Below the pieces are notes generated by a model. It saw nothing but the letters and a program-made list of their open reading frames with translations, did not search any database and was not told where the DNA came from. The position numbers and the translations under genes were made by a program. Shown here piece by piece: positions 33,399 to 42,435 of a stretch of 64,000 nucleotides of DNA. This DNA is from an uncultured Flavobacteriaceae bacterium (GTDB lineage Bacteria > Bacteroidota > Bacteroidia > Flavobacteriales > Flavobacteriaceae), in contig CANMFQ010000009.1 of NCBI GenBank assembly GCA_947497145.1, forward strand, positions 62,001-126,000, in the 5' to 3' direction. Position 1 is the first letter of the stretch. Every line of letters begins with the position of its first letter.

Positions 33399-33661
33399 CA
33401 AGTGTTTATAACCAAAGTTCAAATATAAGAATTATCTTACTTAAATACAAATCTATATAAAGAAAAATCTTACTTTTTTTGATTTAACCTCTAAAAAGCA
33501 ACCATAACATCGTCCAAACTACCATATCACCCTTTAAAACACAGCAGCCACACCTCTCACTTTGCACCTTGGCATGCGTGAATTTTTTAAACATATCAAG
33601 TAGCAATAGTGATTTTTAAAAAAAGGAAGCCAAAATACTAGCGATACATAGCAAATCATAT

Positions 33662-33669
33662 TATTTTTG
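33662..33669 (+). promoter_or_regulatory. -7 promoter box TATTTTTG for gpmI
   Basis: Perfect TAnnTTTG, 19 bases before the gpmI ATG. Confidence 0.65.
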
Positions 33670-33688
33670 ATATTTAAAGACGTAAAGC

Positions 33689-35206
33689 ATGAACAAAAAA
33701 GTAATATTGATGATTTTAGATGGTTGGGGCAAATCTCCTAATCCTAAAATTTCAGCCATAGCAAATGCAAAAACCCCCTTTGTAGATTCTTTGTATAAAA
33801 AATATCCCAATGCCAACCTTTTAACGGATGGTATGAATGTTGGATTGCCAGAAGGGCAAATGGGAAATAGTGAAGTGGGACACATGAATTTGGGTGCAGG
33901 TAGAATTGTATATCAAGATTTAGCCAAAATTAATCTTGCTATAACAGAGAACACGCTTATAAAAGAGCAGGTTTTACAAGATGCTTTTACCTATGCTAAA
34001 GCCAATGACAAAGCTGTTCATTTTTTAGGTTTATTAAGCGATGGTGGTGTTCATAGTCACACATCACATTTACGAGGCTTAATTGATGCTGGCGAAACTG
34101 CTGGCGTTTCAAATATGTTTGTACACGCTTTCACCGATGGCCGCGATGTTGACCCTAAAAGTGGTAAAGGCTACCTACACGATCTCAACGAATTTTGCGC
34201 TGGTAAAAATGCAAAACTAGCGGCTGTTATTGGTCGTTATTACGCCATGGATAGAGACAAGCGCTGGGAGCGTGTAAAACGTGCTTATGATGCCTTAGTA
34301 CATGGAAAAGGTGAAAAATCAGACAACATTGAAAATGCTATCCAGAAAAGTTATGATGCCAATGTTACCGATGAGTTTATTGATCCAATCATCATGACAA
34401 ATTCTTCAGGTCAACCTTTAGCAACTATTTCAGAAGGAGATGTCGTTATTTTCTTCAACTTTAGAACAGATAGAGGAAGAGAGTTGACACAGATGTTGAG
34501 TCAAGCAGATTTTCCTGAACAAGATACCCAAAAACTTGATTTGTATTATGTAACCATGACCAATTATGATGACTCGTTCAATAATGTTCATGTCATTTAT
34601 GATAAAGATAATATTTCGGAAACTTTGGGTGAAGTTTTAGAGAAAGCAAACAAAAAACAAATACGCATTGCCGAAACAGAAAAATACCCTCATGTAACTT
34701 TTTTCTTTAACGGAGGGCGAGAGACTCCTTTTGATGGAGAGCAACGTATTTTATGTCCTTCACCTAAAGTAGCTACCTATGACCTACAACCAGAAATGAG
34801 TGCGTATGAAATAAGAGACGCCATTATTCCTGAATTACAAAAAGGAGAAGTTGACTTTGTATGCCTTAATTTTGCTAACCCTGATATGGTAGGTCATACT
34901 GGCGATATGAATGCAGCTATTAAAGCCTGTGAAGTGGTAGACAGCTGTGCAGAATCGGTAGTAACAACAGCACTTGAAAATGACTATACAACCATCGTTA
35001 TTGCCGACCATGGTAATTGTGAAACCATGATCAACCCCGATGGAAGTCCAAATACAGCCCATACCACCAACCCTGTTCCTTTAATTCTTGTCGACAATGA
35101 TATTAAAGAAATTCAAGATGGTGTTCTAGGAGATATTGCTCCAACAATACTGAAGCTCATGGGTGTACCACAACCAGCTGCAATGACGCAAAAAGCTTTG
35201 ATTTAA
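33689..35206 (+). CDS. gpmI: 2,3-bisphosphoglycerate-independent phosphoglycerate mutase
   Basis: 505 residues, the standard length. The metal and phosphoserine sites are intact: ILDGWG at the N-terminus, the catalytic Ser in QMGNSEVGHMNLG, TDGRDVDPKS, GRYYAMDRDKRWER, NFRTDRGRE and the C-terminal IADHGNCE / TAHTTNPVP. It converts 3-phosphoglycerate to 2-phosphoglycerate in glycolysis, using Mn2+. Own promoter box at 33662. Methionine aminopeptidase follows 19 bases later. Confidence 0.97.
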   Translation: MNKKVILMILDGWGKSPNPKISAIANAKTPFVDSLYKKYPNANLLTDGMNVGLPEGQMGNSEVGHMNLGAGRIVYQDLAKINLAITENTLIKEQVLQDAFTYAKANDKAVHFLGLLSDGGVHSHTSHLRGLIDAGETAGVSNMFVHAFTDGRDVDPKSGKGYLHDLNEFCAGKNAKLAAVIGRYYAMDRDKRWERVKRAYDALVHGKGEKSDNIENAIQKSYDANVTDEFIDPIIMTNSSGQPLATISEGDVVIFFNFRTDRGRELTQMLSQADFPEQDTQKLDLYYVTMTNYDDSFNNVHVIYDKDNISETLGEVLEKANKKQIRIAETEKYPHVTFFFNGGRETPFDGEQRILCPSPKVATYDLQPEMSAYEIRDAIIPELQKGEVDFVCLNFANPDMVGHTGDMNAAIKACEVVDSCAESVVTTALENDYTTIVIADHGNCETMINPDGSPNTAHTTNPVPLILVDNDIKEIQDGVLGDIAPTILKLMGVPQPAAMTQKALI

Positions 35207-35212
35207 AAAAAT

Positions 35213-35220
35213 TACCTTTG
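35213..35220 (+). promoter_or_regulatory. -7 promoter box TACCTTTG directly before map
   Basis: Perfect TAnnTTTG ending only 5 bases before the map ATG at 35226, which would give a leaderless mRNA if used. Confidence 0.45.
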
Positions 35221-35225
35221 CCCAT

Positions 35226-36044
35226 ATGATTATAGTAAAAACAAAAGAAGAAATTGAGTTAATGCGCGAAAGCGCATTAATCGTTTCAAAGACATTAGGC
35301 ATGCTAGCTAGCGAAGTAAAGCCGGGCGTGACTACCTTACAATTAGACGCACTTGCAGAAACCTTTATTAGAGATCATGGGGCTATTCCTGGTTTTTTAG
35401 GTCTTTATGATTTTCCAAATTCCCTCTGCATGAGTCCAAATGCGCAAGTAGTGCACGGCATACCCAATGACAAACCTTTGGAAGAAGGTGATATTATATC
35501 CATAGACTGTGGGGCTTTAAAAAATGATTTTTACGGTGATCACGCCTATACTTTTGAAGTGGGCGAGGTAGCTGCTGAAACCAAAAAATTATTAGATGTA
35601 ACCAAAGCATCCTTGTATGTAGGTATTCGCGAATTTAAAAAAGGAAATCGGGTTGGCGATGTTGGCTATGCCATTCAAAAATTTACCGAAGATCATGGGT
35701 ATGGTGTTGTTCGCGAGCTTGTAGGGCATGGTTTGGGACGCAAAATGCATGAAGACCCTGAAATGCCTAACTATGGCAAGAGAGGGCGTGGAAAACTTTT
35801 TCAAGAAGGCATGGTTGTGGCCATTGAGCCAATGACAAACCTAGGCACCCGAAGAATTAAACAACTAAAAGACGGGTGGACCATCCTTACGGCTGATGGT
35901 AAACCAAGTGCTCATTTTGAACATGATGTAGCTTTGGTTGACGGAAAACCAGAATTACTATCTACCTTTCATTATATCTATGAGGCCTTGGGCATACAAA
36001 GTGATGAGGAAGATGAGTTTCGCAAAGAAAAATTTCAGCCCTAG
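35226..36044 (+). CDS. map: Type I methionine aminopeptidase
   Basis: 272 residues. Metal ligands appear in order: VVHGIPND (catalytic His), ISIDCGAL, YGDHAYTF, GHGLGRKMHEDP, AIEPMTN and SAHFEHDVAL. It removes the initiator Met from nascent proteins. It ends with a short acidic tail (SDEEDEFRKE). It lies 19 bases after gpmI and 9 bases before a methyltransferase, so it can be co-transcribed as well as having its own box at 35213. Confidence 0.96.
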   Translation: MIIVKTKEEIELMRESALIVSKTLGMLASEVKPGVTTLQLDALAETFIRDHGAIPGFLGLYDFPNSLCMSPNAQVVHGIPNDKPLEEGDIISIDCGALKNDFYGDHAYTFEVGEVAAETKKLLDVTKASLYVGIREFKKGNRVGDVGYAIQKFTEDHGYGVVRELVGHGLGRKMHEDPEMPNYGKRGRGKLFQEGMVVAIEPMTNLGTRRIKQLKDGWTILTADGKPSAHFEHDVALVDGKPELLSTFHYIYEALGIQSDEEDEFRKEKFQP

Positions 36045-36053
36045 CAATTTAGG

Positions 36054-36821
36054 ATGAAAAAACTTTTTAAATCTATTCTTAATACGGTACCTAGGCCTTT
36101 ACTCATAAAGCTAAGCTATTTGGCTAGGCCTATATTAGCCTTTGCTATGCGGGGCTCAAAATACACCGACCCCATTGACGGAAAACAGTTTAAAAGTTTT
36201 TTACCCTATGGCTATGAAAAACCGCGAGATAATGTACTCTCCCCCTCTACCCTGTCATTAGAACGCCACCGACTTTTATGGTGTTATTTAAAAAATGAGA
36301 CTAATTTTTTCACACAACCCTACAAAGTGTTACATTTTGCCCCAGAACAGGCATTTTATAAGCGTTTTCGGAGATTAAAAAATCTCGATTATACAACCAC
36401 AGATTTAAACTCACCCTTGGCAGATGTGCAAGCAGATATATGCAACCTTCCTTTTGAAGACGCTTCCTTTGATGTTATTTTCTGTAATCATGTGTTAGAA
36501 CATATCCCTGATGATACCAAAGCCATGCGAGAATTGTATCGCATCTTAAAATCTGGTGGATGGGGTATTTTTCAAATTCCGCAAGATTTACAAAGAGCAA
36601 ACACCTTTGAAGACGATACGATAACGGATAAAAAAGAACGTGCAAAAATATTTGGGCAATACGATCATGTTCGCATCTATGGACGTGATTATTTTGACAA
36701 ACTACGTAGCATAGGATTCGTAGTAGAAGAGGTAGATTATACGGCTACCATGAAGCCCGAAACAGTTGAAAAATACAGATTAGCCAAAGGAGAGATTATT
36801 CCTTTAGTACAAAAGCCCTAA
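36054..36821 (+). CDS. Class I SAM-dependent methyltransferase
   Basis: 255 residues. The central Methyltransf_11 core reads VLHFAPEQ (motif I, here without the usual Gly-rich loop), TTDLNSP (acidic loop), ADICNLPFEDASFDVIFCN and HVLEHIPDD, then a YRILKSGGWGIFQIPQ strand. The N-terminal 80 residues include a Lys/Arg-rich amphipathic region that may bind membrane or nucleic acid. The substrate cannot be inferred. It follows map after 9 bases. Confidence 0.86.
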   Translation: MKKLFKSILNTVPRPLLIKLSYLARPILAFAMRGSKYTDPIDGKQFKSFLPYGYEKPRDNVLSPSTLSLERHRLLWCYLKNETNFFTQPYKVLHFAPEQAFYKRFRRLKNLDYTTTDLNSPLADVQADICNLPFEDASFDVIFCNHVLEHIPDDTKAMRELYRILKSGGWGIFQIPQDLQRANTFEDDTITDKKERAKIFGQYDHVRIYGRDYFDKLRSIGFVVEEVDYTATMKPETVEKYRLAKGEIIPLVQKP

Positions 36822-36931
36822 AAAATTAGTACAACAAGGTGTTTCATCGATTTTTTCTGTTATTCATCAAGAAAAAAAACATACCCCTCTAAAAACCAAT
36901 AGTTTCACACTAGAACCAAACTATTGAAAAA

Positions 36932-39400
36932 ATGATAAAAAAATTACTTTTTACAGCTCTACTATCTGTCATGTACACTGTATCCGCTCAAACCTATGTA
37001 CCTGATGACGCCTTTGAACAGAGTCTTATTAATTTAGGTTATGACGATGTACTGGATGATTATGTTACAACTTCAAATATTGAAAATATTGAAGACTTAT
37101 CATTGCCATCATTGCCACCAGGGAACTTTTTGAGTATAAATGATCTTACAGGACTAGAAGATTTCACAGGTTTAAAATCGTTAAACTTACGAAACGTCAT
37201 TAATATACCAAGCGCATTAAATTTAAGTACATTGGTACTTTTAGAAGAATTAGCAATCGACGGTGGTAGAATAAACGCCTTAAACCTTACAAATAATACA
37301 GAACTTACATCATTAAGTCTTGAACATTTAGACGCTCTACTTGCAATTGATATTTCATCTAATACTAAACTAAAAGAAATACATATTAATGAATTGGAAT
37401 TAAGAACGTTAGACTTTTCTAATCAACCCGCTCTAGAAAGCATATTTCTAGCAACACTCTTTGGGGTTAGAGCTTTAGATTTAAGCAACAACCCAGAACT
37501 AACCGCTTTTGAAGGTTTATTACTATCACTCAATGAATTAGATTTTTCTAATAACACTAAACTTGAAAAAGCAGTTTGCGACCGATGCACTTTAACCGCT
37601 GTAAATTTAAAGAATGGACATAACACAATCTTAACAGAATTAAACTTTACGAGCAATCACATCAATTGCGTGCAAATTGACAACCTAGATTACGCTAAAT
37701 CACAATCAAATTGGAATATAGGTTACCCTGGAATATATTCAGAAGATTGTGCTAATCTAGACTCGGACAATGATGGTGTACCTGACACAATGGATGACTG
37801 TCAGTCTACACCCATAGGAAGTATTGTTGACGAAAATGGTTGCCCAATTTCAATCGCAGATTTGGTATTAGAAAACATTCAAATTAGCATTGGATCTACG
37901 CCATGTTCAGTAGGGCTAAGTGGTTTCATTAAATTAGAATCCTCCAAAAACTTTCCTTTAAACATTTCAATAGTTAAAGAAAATAGTGATTATCATTTTG
38001 AAGCTATTCTAAATCAAGCTAACCCCATAGAATTAACACAATTGGAAGAAGGTGATTACCAGATTTTGGTTGATGCCGCTAATATACCTTCTGCTACCAC
38101 GGATTTCGTTTGGGATGTTTCTTTTAGTGCTGAGCGTAATGAAATTACTACAACGGTTGCCATTACGAAGCCTGATCAAACGTATAATTTAGCTGTTGCA
38201 GGTAGCACAAGCTATGAAGTAGAAGTTAACGACACTACCACAACACAAGAATTTGACTCTAGTGAAGAACAGCAACTAGAAATACCTCTAGTTATAGGTG
38301 CAAATGAAATTATTGTTACTGGCACTATAGATTGTGAAGCTGAAACACAACGAACCTATGTACCTGATGACGCCTTTGAACAGAGTCTTATTAATTTAGG
38401 TTATGACGATGTACTGGATGATTATGTTACAACTTCAAATATTGAAAATATTGAAGACTTATCATTGCCATCATTACCACCAGGGAACTTTTTGAGTATA
38501 AATGATCTTACAGGACTAGAAGATTTCACAGGTTTAAAATCGTTAAACTTACGAAACGTCATTAATATACCAAGCGCATTAAATTTAAGTACATTGGTAC
38601 TTTTAGAAGAATTAGAAATCGACGGCGGATACATAAATTCCTTAAATTTGACAAACAATACAGAACTTACATCATTAAGTCTTGAACATTTAGACGCTCT
38701 ACTTGCAATTGATATTTCATCTAATACTAAACTAAAAGAAATATATTTTGTTGAGGTACAATTAAGAGCACTTGACCTGTCTCATCTAACCGTACTAGAA
38801 AAGTTACAAATATACCAAAGTGATTTCATTAACACTTTGGATTTAACTAACAATACTGAACTAGTCATTTTTGATTGTGATCAAATTAACATTTCAAAGT
38901 TAGATTTTTCAAACTGTACAAAACTTGAGAAGGTTATTTGCTACCTCTGCGGCATAACAGAGATTAACTTAAAAAATGGATTTAACACTATACTCAATGA
39001 ACTTCGGCTTGGAGACAATATTAGCTGTGTACAAGTTGACGATGTAGACTACGCAGAGTCTCAATCAAATTGGACAATTTACACACCTGCTGGCTCGTAT
39101 TCAGAAGACTGTTCTAGCACGAATTCAGAAAGTACTGATGATAGTGGAAAAAGCACCGATAGCCTGCAACTTTTCCCCACCTTATCTGATGGATCTATCA
39201 CCATACGTAATAGTAAAGAAAAACATATACAAGGGATTACAGTAACCGGTTTGAATGGGGTACAAGCAAAATACATGTATATAAATGACAACCCAAAAGA
39301 AATGCAGGTAAACATGAAAGGCGCTGCAAAAGGAATGTATATTATCAGAATACAACAATCAGAAGGTGATGCAATTATAAAAAAACTATTAATTCACTAA
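36932..39400 (+). CDS. Exported leucine-rich-repeat protein with T9SS type A sorting domain
   Basis: 822 residues; a signal peptide ends at TVSAQ. Two leucine-rich-repeat regions (about 20-280 and 475-730, units like LDLSNNPELTAF) flank a middle section with a thrombospondin type 3-like calcium motif (DSDNDGVPDTMDDC) and a beta domain. The C-terminal 75 residues (LQLFPTLSDGSITI, VTGLNGVQ, KGMYIIRI, KKLLIH) form a type A sorting domain, so secretion and surface attachment by the T9SS is likely. The LRRs are probably for binding. The start of the second LRR region duplicates the first almost exactly. Confidence 0.9.
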   Translation: MIKKLLFTALLSVMYTVSAQTYVPDDAFEQSLINLGYDDVLDDYVTTSNIENIEDLSLPSLPPGNFLSINDLTGLEDFTGLKSLNLRNVINIPSALNLSTLVLLEELAIDGGRINALNLTNNTELTSLSLEHLDALLAIDISSNTKLKEIHINELELRTLDFSNQPALESIFLATLFGVRALDLSNNPELTAFEGLLLSLNELDFSNNTKLEKAVCDRCTLTAVNLKNGHNTILTELNFTSNHINCVQIDNLDYAKSQSNWNIGYPGIYSEDCANLDSDNDGVPDTMDDCQSTPIGSIVDENGCPISIADLVLENIQISIGSTPCSVGLSGFIKLESSKNFPLNISIVKENSDYHFEAILNQANPIELTQLEEGDYQILVDAANIPSATTDFVWDVSFSAERNEITTTVAITKPDQTYNLAVAGSTSYEVEVNDTTTTQEFDSSEEQQLEIPLVIGANEIIVTGTIDCEAETQRTYVPDDAFEQSLINLGYDDVLDDYVTTSNIENIEDLSLPSLPPGNFLSINDLTGLEDFTGLKSLNLRNVINIPSALNLSTLVLLEELEIDGGYINSLNLTNNTELTSLSLEHLDALLAIDISSNTKLKEIYFVEVQLRALDLSHLTVLEKLQIYQSDFINTLDLTNNTELVIFDCDQINISKLDFSNCTKLEKVICYLCGITEINLKNGFNTILNELRLGDNISCVQVDDVDYAESQSNWTIYTPAGSYSEDCSSTNSESTDDSGKSTDSLQLFPTLSDGSITIRNSKEKHIQGITVTGLNGVQAKYMYINDNPKEMQVNMKGAAKGMYIIRIQQSEGDAIIKKLLIH
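36991..37381 (+). repeat. Intragenic direct repeat, copy A
   Basis: Near-identical to 38353-38743 (offset 1,362 bases, 454 codons). The first 270 bases or so differ at only about one position; differences cluster near the ends and at 37259-37296. Confidence 0.9.
38353..38743 (+). repeat. Intragenic direct repeat, copy B
   Basis: Second copy of the 36991-37381 segment within the LRR gene, in frame. The shared DNA includes third codon positions, so the copies are recent or kept alike by gene conversion. Confidence 0.9.
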
Positions 39401-39436
39401 GACCAGCTACTTTATTAAAATTATAACTACTACAAA

Positions 39437-39472
39437 CAAAAACAGCGGGAGGACTCTCTCGCTGTTTTTGCT
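39437..39472. terminator. Bidirectional terminator between LRR gene and apbE
   Basis: CAAAAACAGCG (39437-39447) pairs perfectly with CGCTGTTTTTG (39460-39470), flanked by A and T runs. It separates two converging genes. Confidence 0.85.
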
Positions 39473-39520
39473 TTTCTATCTACGTCACCCTTATTGTTGT
39501 TTTATCACTAAAAAAAATAA

Positions 39521-40528
39521 CTACTCCACAATCAATTCTCGAAACCCTTTCGTCATAAATTCGTCCGTTTTTCCTTTATCATCAATATAGATAATATAGG
39601 CATCTAAACCACTGTCATACATTAAAAACTTAACAGCTTCATTCAAATCCATTGCCATAAAAGCGGTAGCATAGGCATCTGCCTCAGCGCAAGTTGCTGC
39701 CAACACATTCACCCCTAAAGTGTTTCCATTTTTGGTGAAACCTGTGGTTGGATCAACGGTATGCACATACTTATTTCCTGTAAGCGAATCTATTCTAAAA
39801 TGGCGGTAGTTACCTGAAGAAGCTAGAGCACGATCTTTTAAAGTAATTGCATGTTTAAGCTCACGACCTTCAACTACCTTAGGATCTTCTATACCTATTG
39901 ACCAAGGTTTGTTTGTTATCCTATTCATTCCTCGTACAACAACCTCTCCACCAACTTCTAATAAATAATCTTGAATGCCTTTGCTATTCATAAGCACCGC
40001 CAAGCGATCAATGGCATACCCTTTGGCAATGGCATTAAAATCAAAACGAATGTTTGGATTTGCTTTCTTAATCGTGTTTTTAGGTGTTAGGGTTACCTTT
40101 TCAAATCCTACGTAATTCAATAGGCTATCTACACGAGTGCTATCCATCTCAATCTGCCTTTCTGGACCAAAACCCCATGCATTTACTAAAACCCCCACTG
40201 TAGGATCAAAATAGCCCTTTGTTTTCTGGTGAATTTCTTTAGAAAGGGTAAAAACTTCTTGAAACATATGGTCAACAACTATCGTAGAATCACCCTTATT
40301 TATTTTTGAAATATCAGAATGCGGAATATACGTAGACAACGATTGATTCACAGCGGTGAAAACCGAATCTATTTCTTTTTGAAAATCAATAGGTTTATTC
40401 GACAAATAAGTAAGGTTATATGAGGTTCCTAGTGCTCCTCCCTTAGCGTGATTCTTTACTATTTGTGGCTCATCAACACCACATGAAAAAACTAAACAAC
40501 CACAAAAAATAACTAATAATCGTTTCAT
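39521..40528 (-). CDS. apbE: FAD:protein FMN transferase
   Basis: 335 residues from the ATG at 40528 (a TTG precedes it). A lipobox lies in CLVFSCGVDE, so it is an envelope lipoprotein, as is usual. ApbE motifs: GALGTSYNLTY, FDFNAIAKGYAIDRL, the metal site in AEADAYATAFMAM and HTVDPTTG. It transfers FMN from FAD to Thr residues of NqrB and NqrC, whose genes lie 3-5 kb upstream on the same strand. It is separated from nqrF by a terminator and a small gene, so it probably has its own promoter. Confidence 0.95.
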   Translation of the reverse strand: MKRLLVIFCGCLVFSCGVDEPQIVKNHAKGGALGTSYNLTYLSNKPIDFQKEIDSVFTAVNQSLSTYIPHSDISKINKGDSTIVVDHMFQEVFTLSKEIHQKTKGYFDPTVGVLVNAWGFGPERQIEMDSTRVDSLLNYVGFEKVTLTPKNTIKKANPNIRFDFNAIAKGYAIDRLAVLMNSKGIQDYLLEVGGEVVVRGMNRITNKPWSIGIEDPKVVEGRELKHAITLKDRALASSGNYRHFRIDSLTGNKYVHTVDPTTGFTKNGNTLGVNVLAATCAEADAYATAFMAMDLNEAVKFLMYDSGLDAYIIYIDDKGKTDEFMTKGFRELIVE

Positions 40529-40646
40529 CAAGTAATACTATATTTTAACCTTTATATATGTTTTTGGCAATGCACTTTTAGCACCAAGAATTATGGCTGG
40601 TGCAATTAAAACAAAAAGTACATACGACTTCAATTAGCAATTAAAA

Positions 40647-41015
40647 TTAGATTTTAATTAAGCCATCATAATCTACAATATACTCTTCATTCAGGTATAC
40701 GGGCAAATTATAATCCTTAGCGTTCACCAAACCAACACCCGCATAAAAAGTATCCGCTTCAAATTTCAGTGCATGCGCCTTCATCTTATTCAAATCAGCT
40801 CTAAAAAAATCTATGTCTTTTGGATCACCAGGATAACAAATACCTTTAACCACAATAAAATGCAATTTTTTATCCTTTAGGCAAACAAATTGAGGGTTTT
40901 TTCTCAATTCACTATTTACAGCCATAAATTCAAACCCATTAGCCTCCAATTGCTTACCTACAATATTCATCGCTAGGTTATGAAGTTCTTGCTCTGTTAA
41001 TGGTTGCATCGGCAT
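40647..41015 (-). CDS. Small Nqr-associated cytoplasmic protein
   Basis: 122 residues without signal or membrane segment. The region FEFMAVNSELRKNPQFVCLK, FIVVKGICYP, FYAGVGLVNAKDYNLPVYLN ending IVDYDGLIKI matches a small protein family that follows nqrF in flavobacteria. It is often labelled NqrF-like in databases although it has none of the ferredoxin, FAD or NADH motifs of NqrF. Role unknown; assembly or regulation of Nqr is a guess from position. Confidence 0.8.
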   Translation of the reverse strand: MPMQPLTEQELHNLAMNIVGKQLEANGFEFMAVNSELRKNPQFVCLKDKKLHFIVVKGICYPGDPKDIDFFRADLNKMKAHALKFEADTFYAGVGLVNAKDYNLPVYLNEEYIVDYDGLIKI

Positions 41016-41041
41016 ATATAATTAAACTCATTTTATGCATT

Positions 41042-41075
41042 AAAAAAACCGATATAGTGTGATATCGGTTTTTCT
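41042..41075 (-). terminator. Terminator of the nqr operon
   Basis: Perfect stem AAAAACCGATAT / ATATCGGTTTTT with an AGTGTG loop. On the minus strand a T run follows. It lies 51 bases after the nqrF stop. Confidence 0.85.
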
Positions 41076-41125
41076 ATTTTCTAGTACAAATACCCTTGCT
41101 TAATCGCTATAGGGTGATCTATGGT

Positions 41126-42433
41126 TTATCCTCCAAAGTCATCAAAACGAATATTCTCATCAGGAATTCCAAAATCCTCTCCCATCTTTTGTACCGCCTT
41201 GTTCATCAATGGTGGTCCACAGAAATACAATTCAATATCCTCAGGCGATTCATGATGGTTTAAATAATGTTCAATAACACAATTGTGAATAAAACCAACA
41301 AAACCATCGCCAGGAGCATCTATATTCTCTTTAACCTTCCAATTATCTTCTTCCATAGGCTCTGATAGTGCCAAATAGAACTTAAAATTTGGAAAATCTT
41401 TCTCCAACTGATAGAAATGATCTAAATAGAACAACTCTCTTTTTGAACGTCCACCATACCAATAGGTAACTTTTCTATCGGTTTTTAAGGTTTTGAATAA
41501 GTGGTATAAATGTGATCGCATTGGCGCCATACCAGCACCACCACCTACATACAGCATTTCAGCATCAGACTCATTGATAAAAAACTCACCATAAGGACCT
41601 GAAATTGTAACATCATCTCCTTTTTTCAATCCAAAAATGTACGACGAAGCAACCCCTGGGTTAACATCCATCCAACCATTTTTTGATCTATCCCATGGTG
41701 GTGTAGCAATACGTACATTCAACATAATCTCTCTTCCTTCAGCAGGAAAAGAAGCCATAGAATAAGCACGCTCTACAGTCTCAGGGTTTTTCATTACCAA
41801 TGGCCAAAGATTAAACTTATCCCATTCAGCCTGAAATTTATCTGGTGTTTCGTGTTCTTCTGGGTGTGCTGTTATATCCATATCAGCGAACTTCACCTCA
41901 CACGGTGGTATTTCAATTTGAATATAGCCACCAGCTTTGTAATTCATATCTTCAGGAATTTCAACTACAAATTCCTTAATAAATGATGCTACATTATAGT
42001 TACGCACAACTTTTGCTGGCCATTTTTTAATACCAAATACTTCTTCTGGTATTGTAATTTCCATGTCTTGTTTCACCTTCACCTGACAGGCTAAACGCGC
42101 ACCATGATTAAGTTCCTTTTTAGAAAAATGTGGTGTTTCAGTAGGTAAGGCTTCCCCGCCTCCAGCCAATACATGGCATTCGCATTGAATACATGTACCA
42201 CCTCCACCACAAGCTGATGGTAAAAATATTTTTTGATTCCCTAAGGTGGTCAACAAAGAGCTTCCTGAAGCTACTTCAACCTTTTTCTCACCATTAATTG
42301 TAATGGTTACGGGACCCGATGGTGATAATTTTTGCTTGGTAAACAAAAGAATTGCTACCAAAAACATTAATAATACTAAAAATGCAATTACGGTGATTAG
42401 TATTGTTCCGCCTGTGCTTGTCGCTAATATCAT
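41126..42433 (-). CDS. nqrF: Na+-translocating NADH:quinone reductase subunit F
   Basis: 435 residues. One N-terminal membrane helix (ILITVIAFLVLLMFLVAILLF), then a 2Fe-2S ferredoxin domain with Cys in SACGGGGTCIQCECHV and RLACQV, the FAD-binding RAYSMASFP and the NADH-binding YVGGGAGMAPMRSHLYHLF. It takes electrons from NADH into the complex. Last gene of nqrABCDEF; 2 bases after nqrE. Confidence 0.97.
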   Translation of the reverse strand: MILATSTGGTILITVIAFLVLLMFLVAILLFTKQKLSPSGPVTITINGEKKVEVASGSSLLTTLGNQKIFLPSACGGGGTCIQCECHVLAGGGEALPTETPHFSKKELNHGARLACQVKVKQDMEITIPEEVFGIKKWPAKVVRNYNVASFIKEFVVEIPEDMNYKAGGYIQIEIPPCEVKFADMDITAHPEEHETPDKFQAEWDKFNLWPLVMKNPETVERAYSMASFPAEGREIMLNVRIATPPWDRSKNGWMDVNPGVASSYIFGLKKGDDVTISGPYGEFFINESDAEMLYVGGGAGMAPMRSHLYHLFKTLKTDRKVTYWYGGRSKRELFYLDHFYQLEKDFPNFKFYLALSEPMEEDNWKVKENIDAPGDGFVGFIHNCVIEHYLNHHESPEDIELYFCGPPLMNKAVQKMGEDFGIPDENIRFDDFGG

Positions 42434-42435
42434 GC

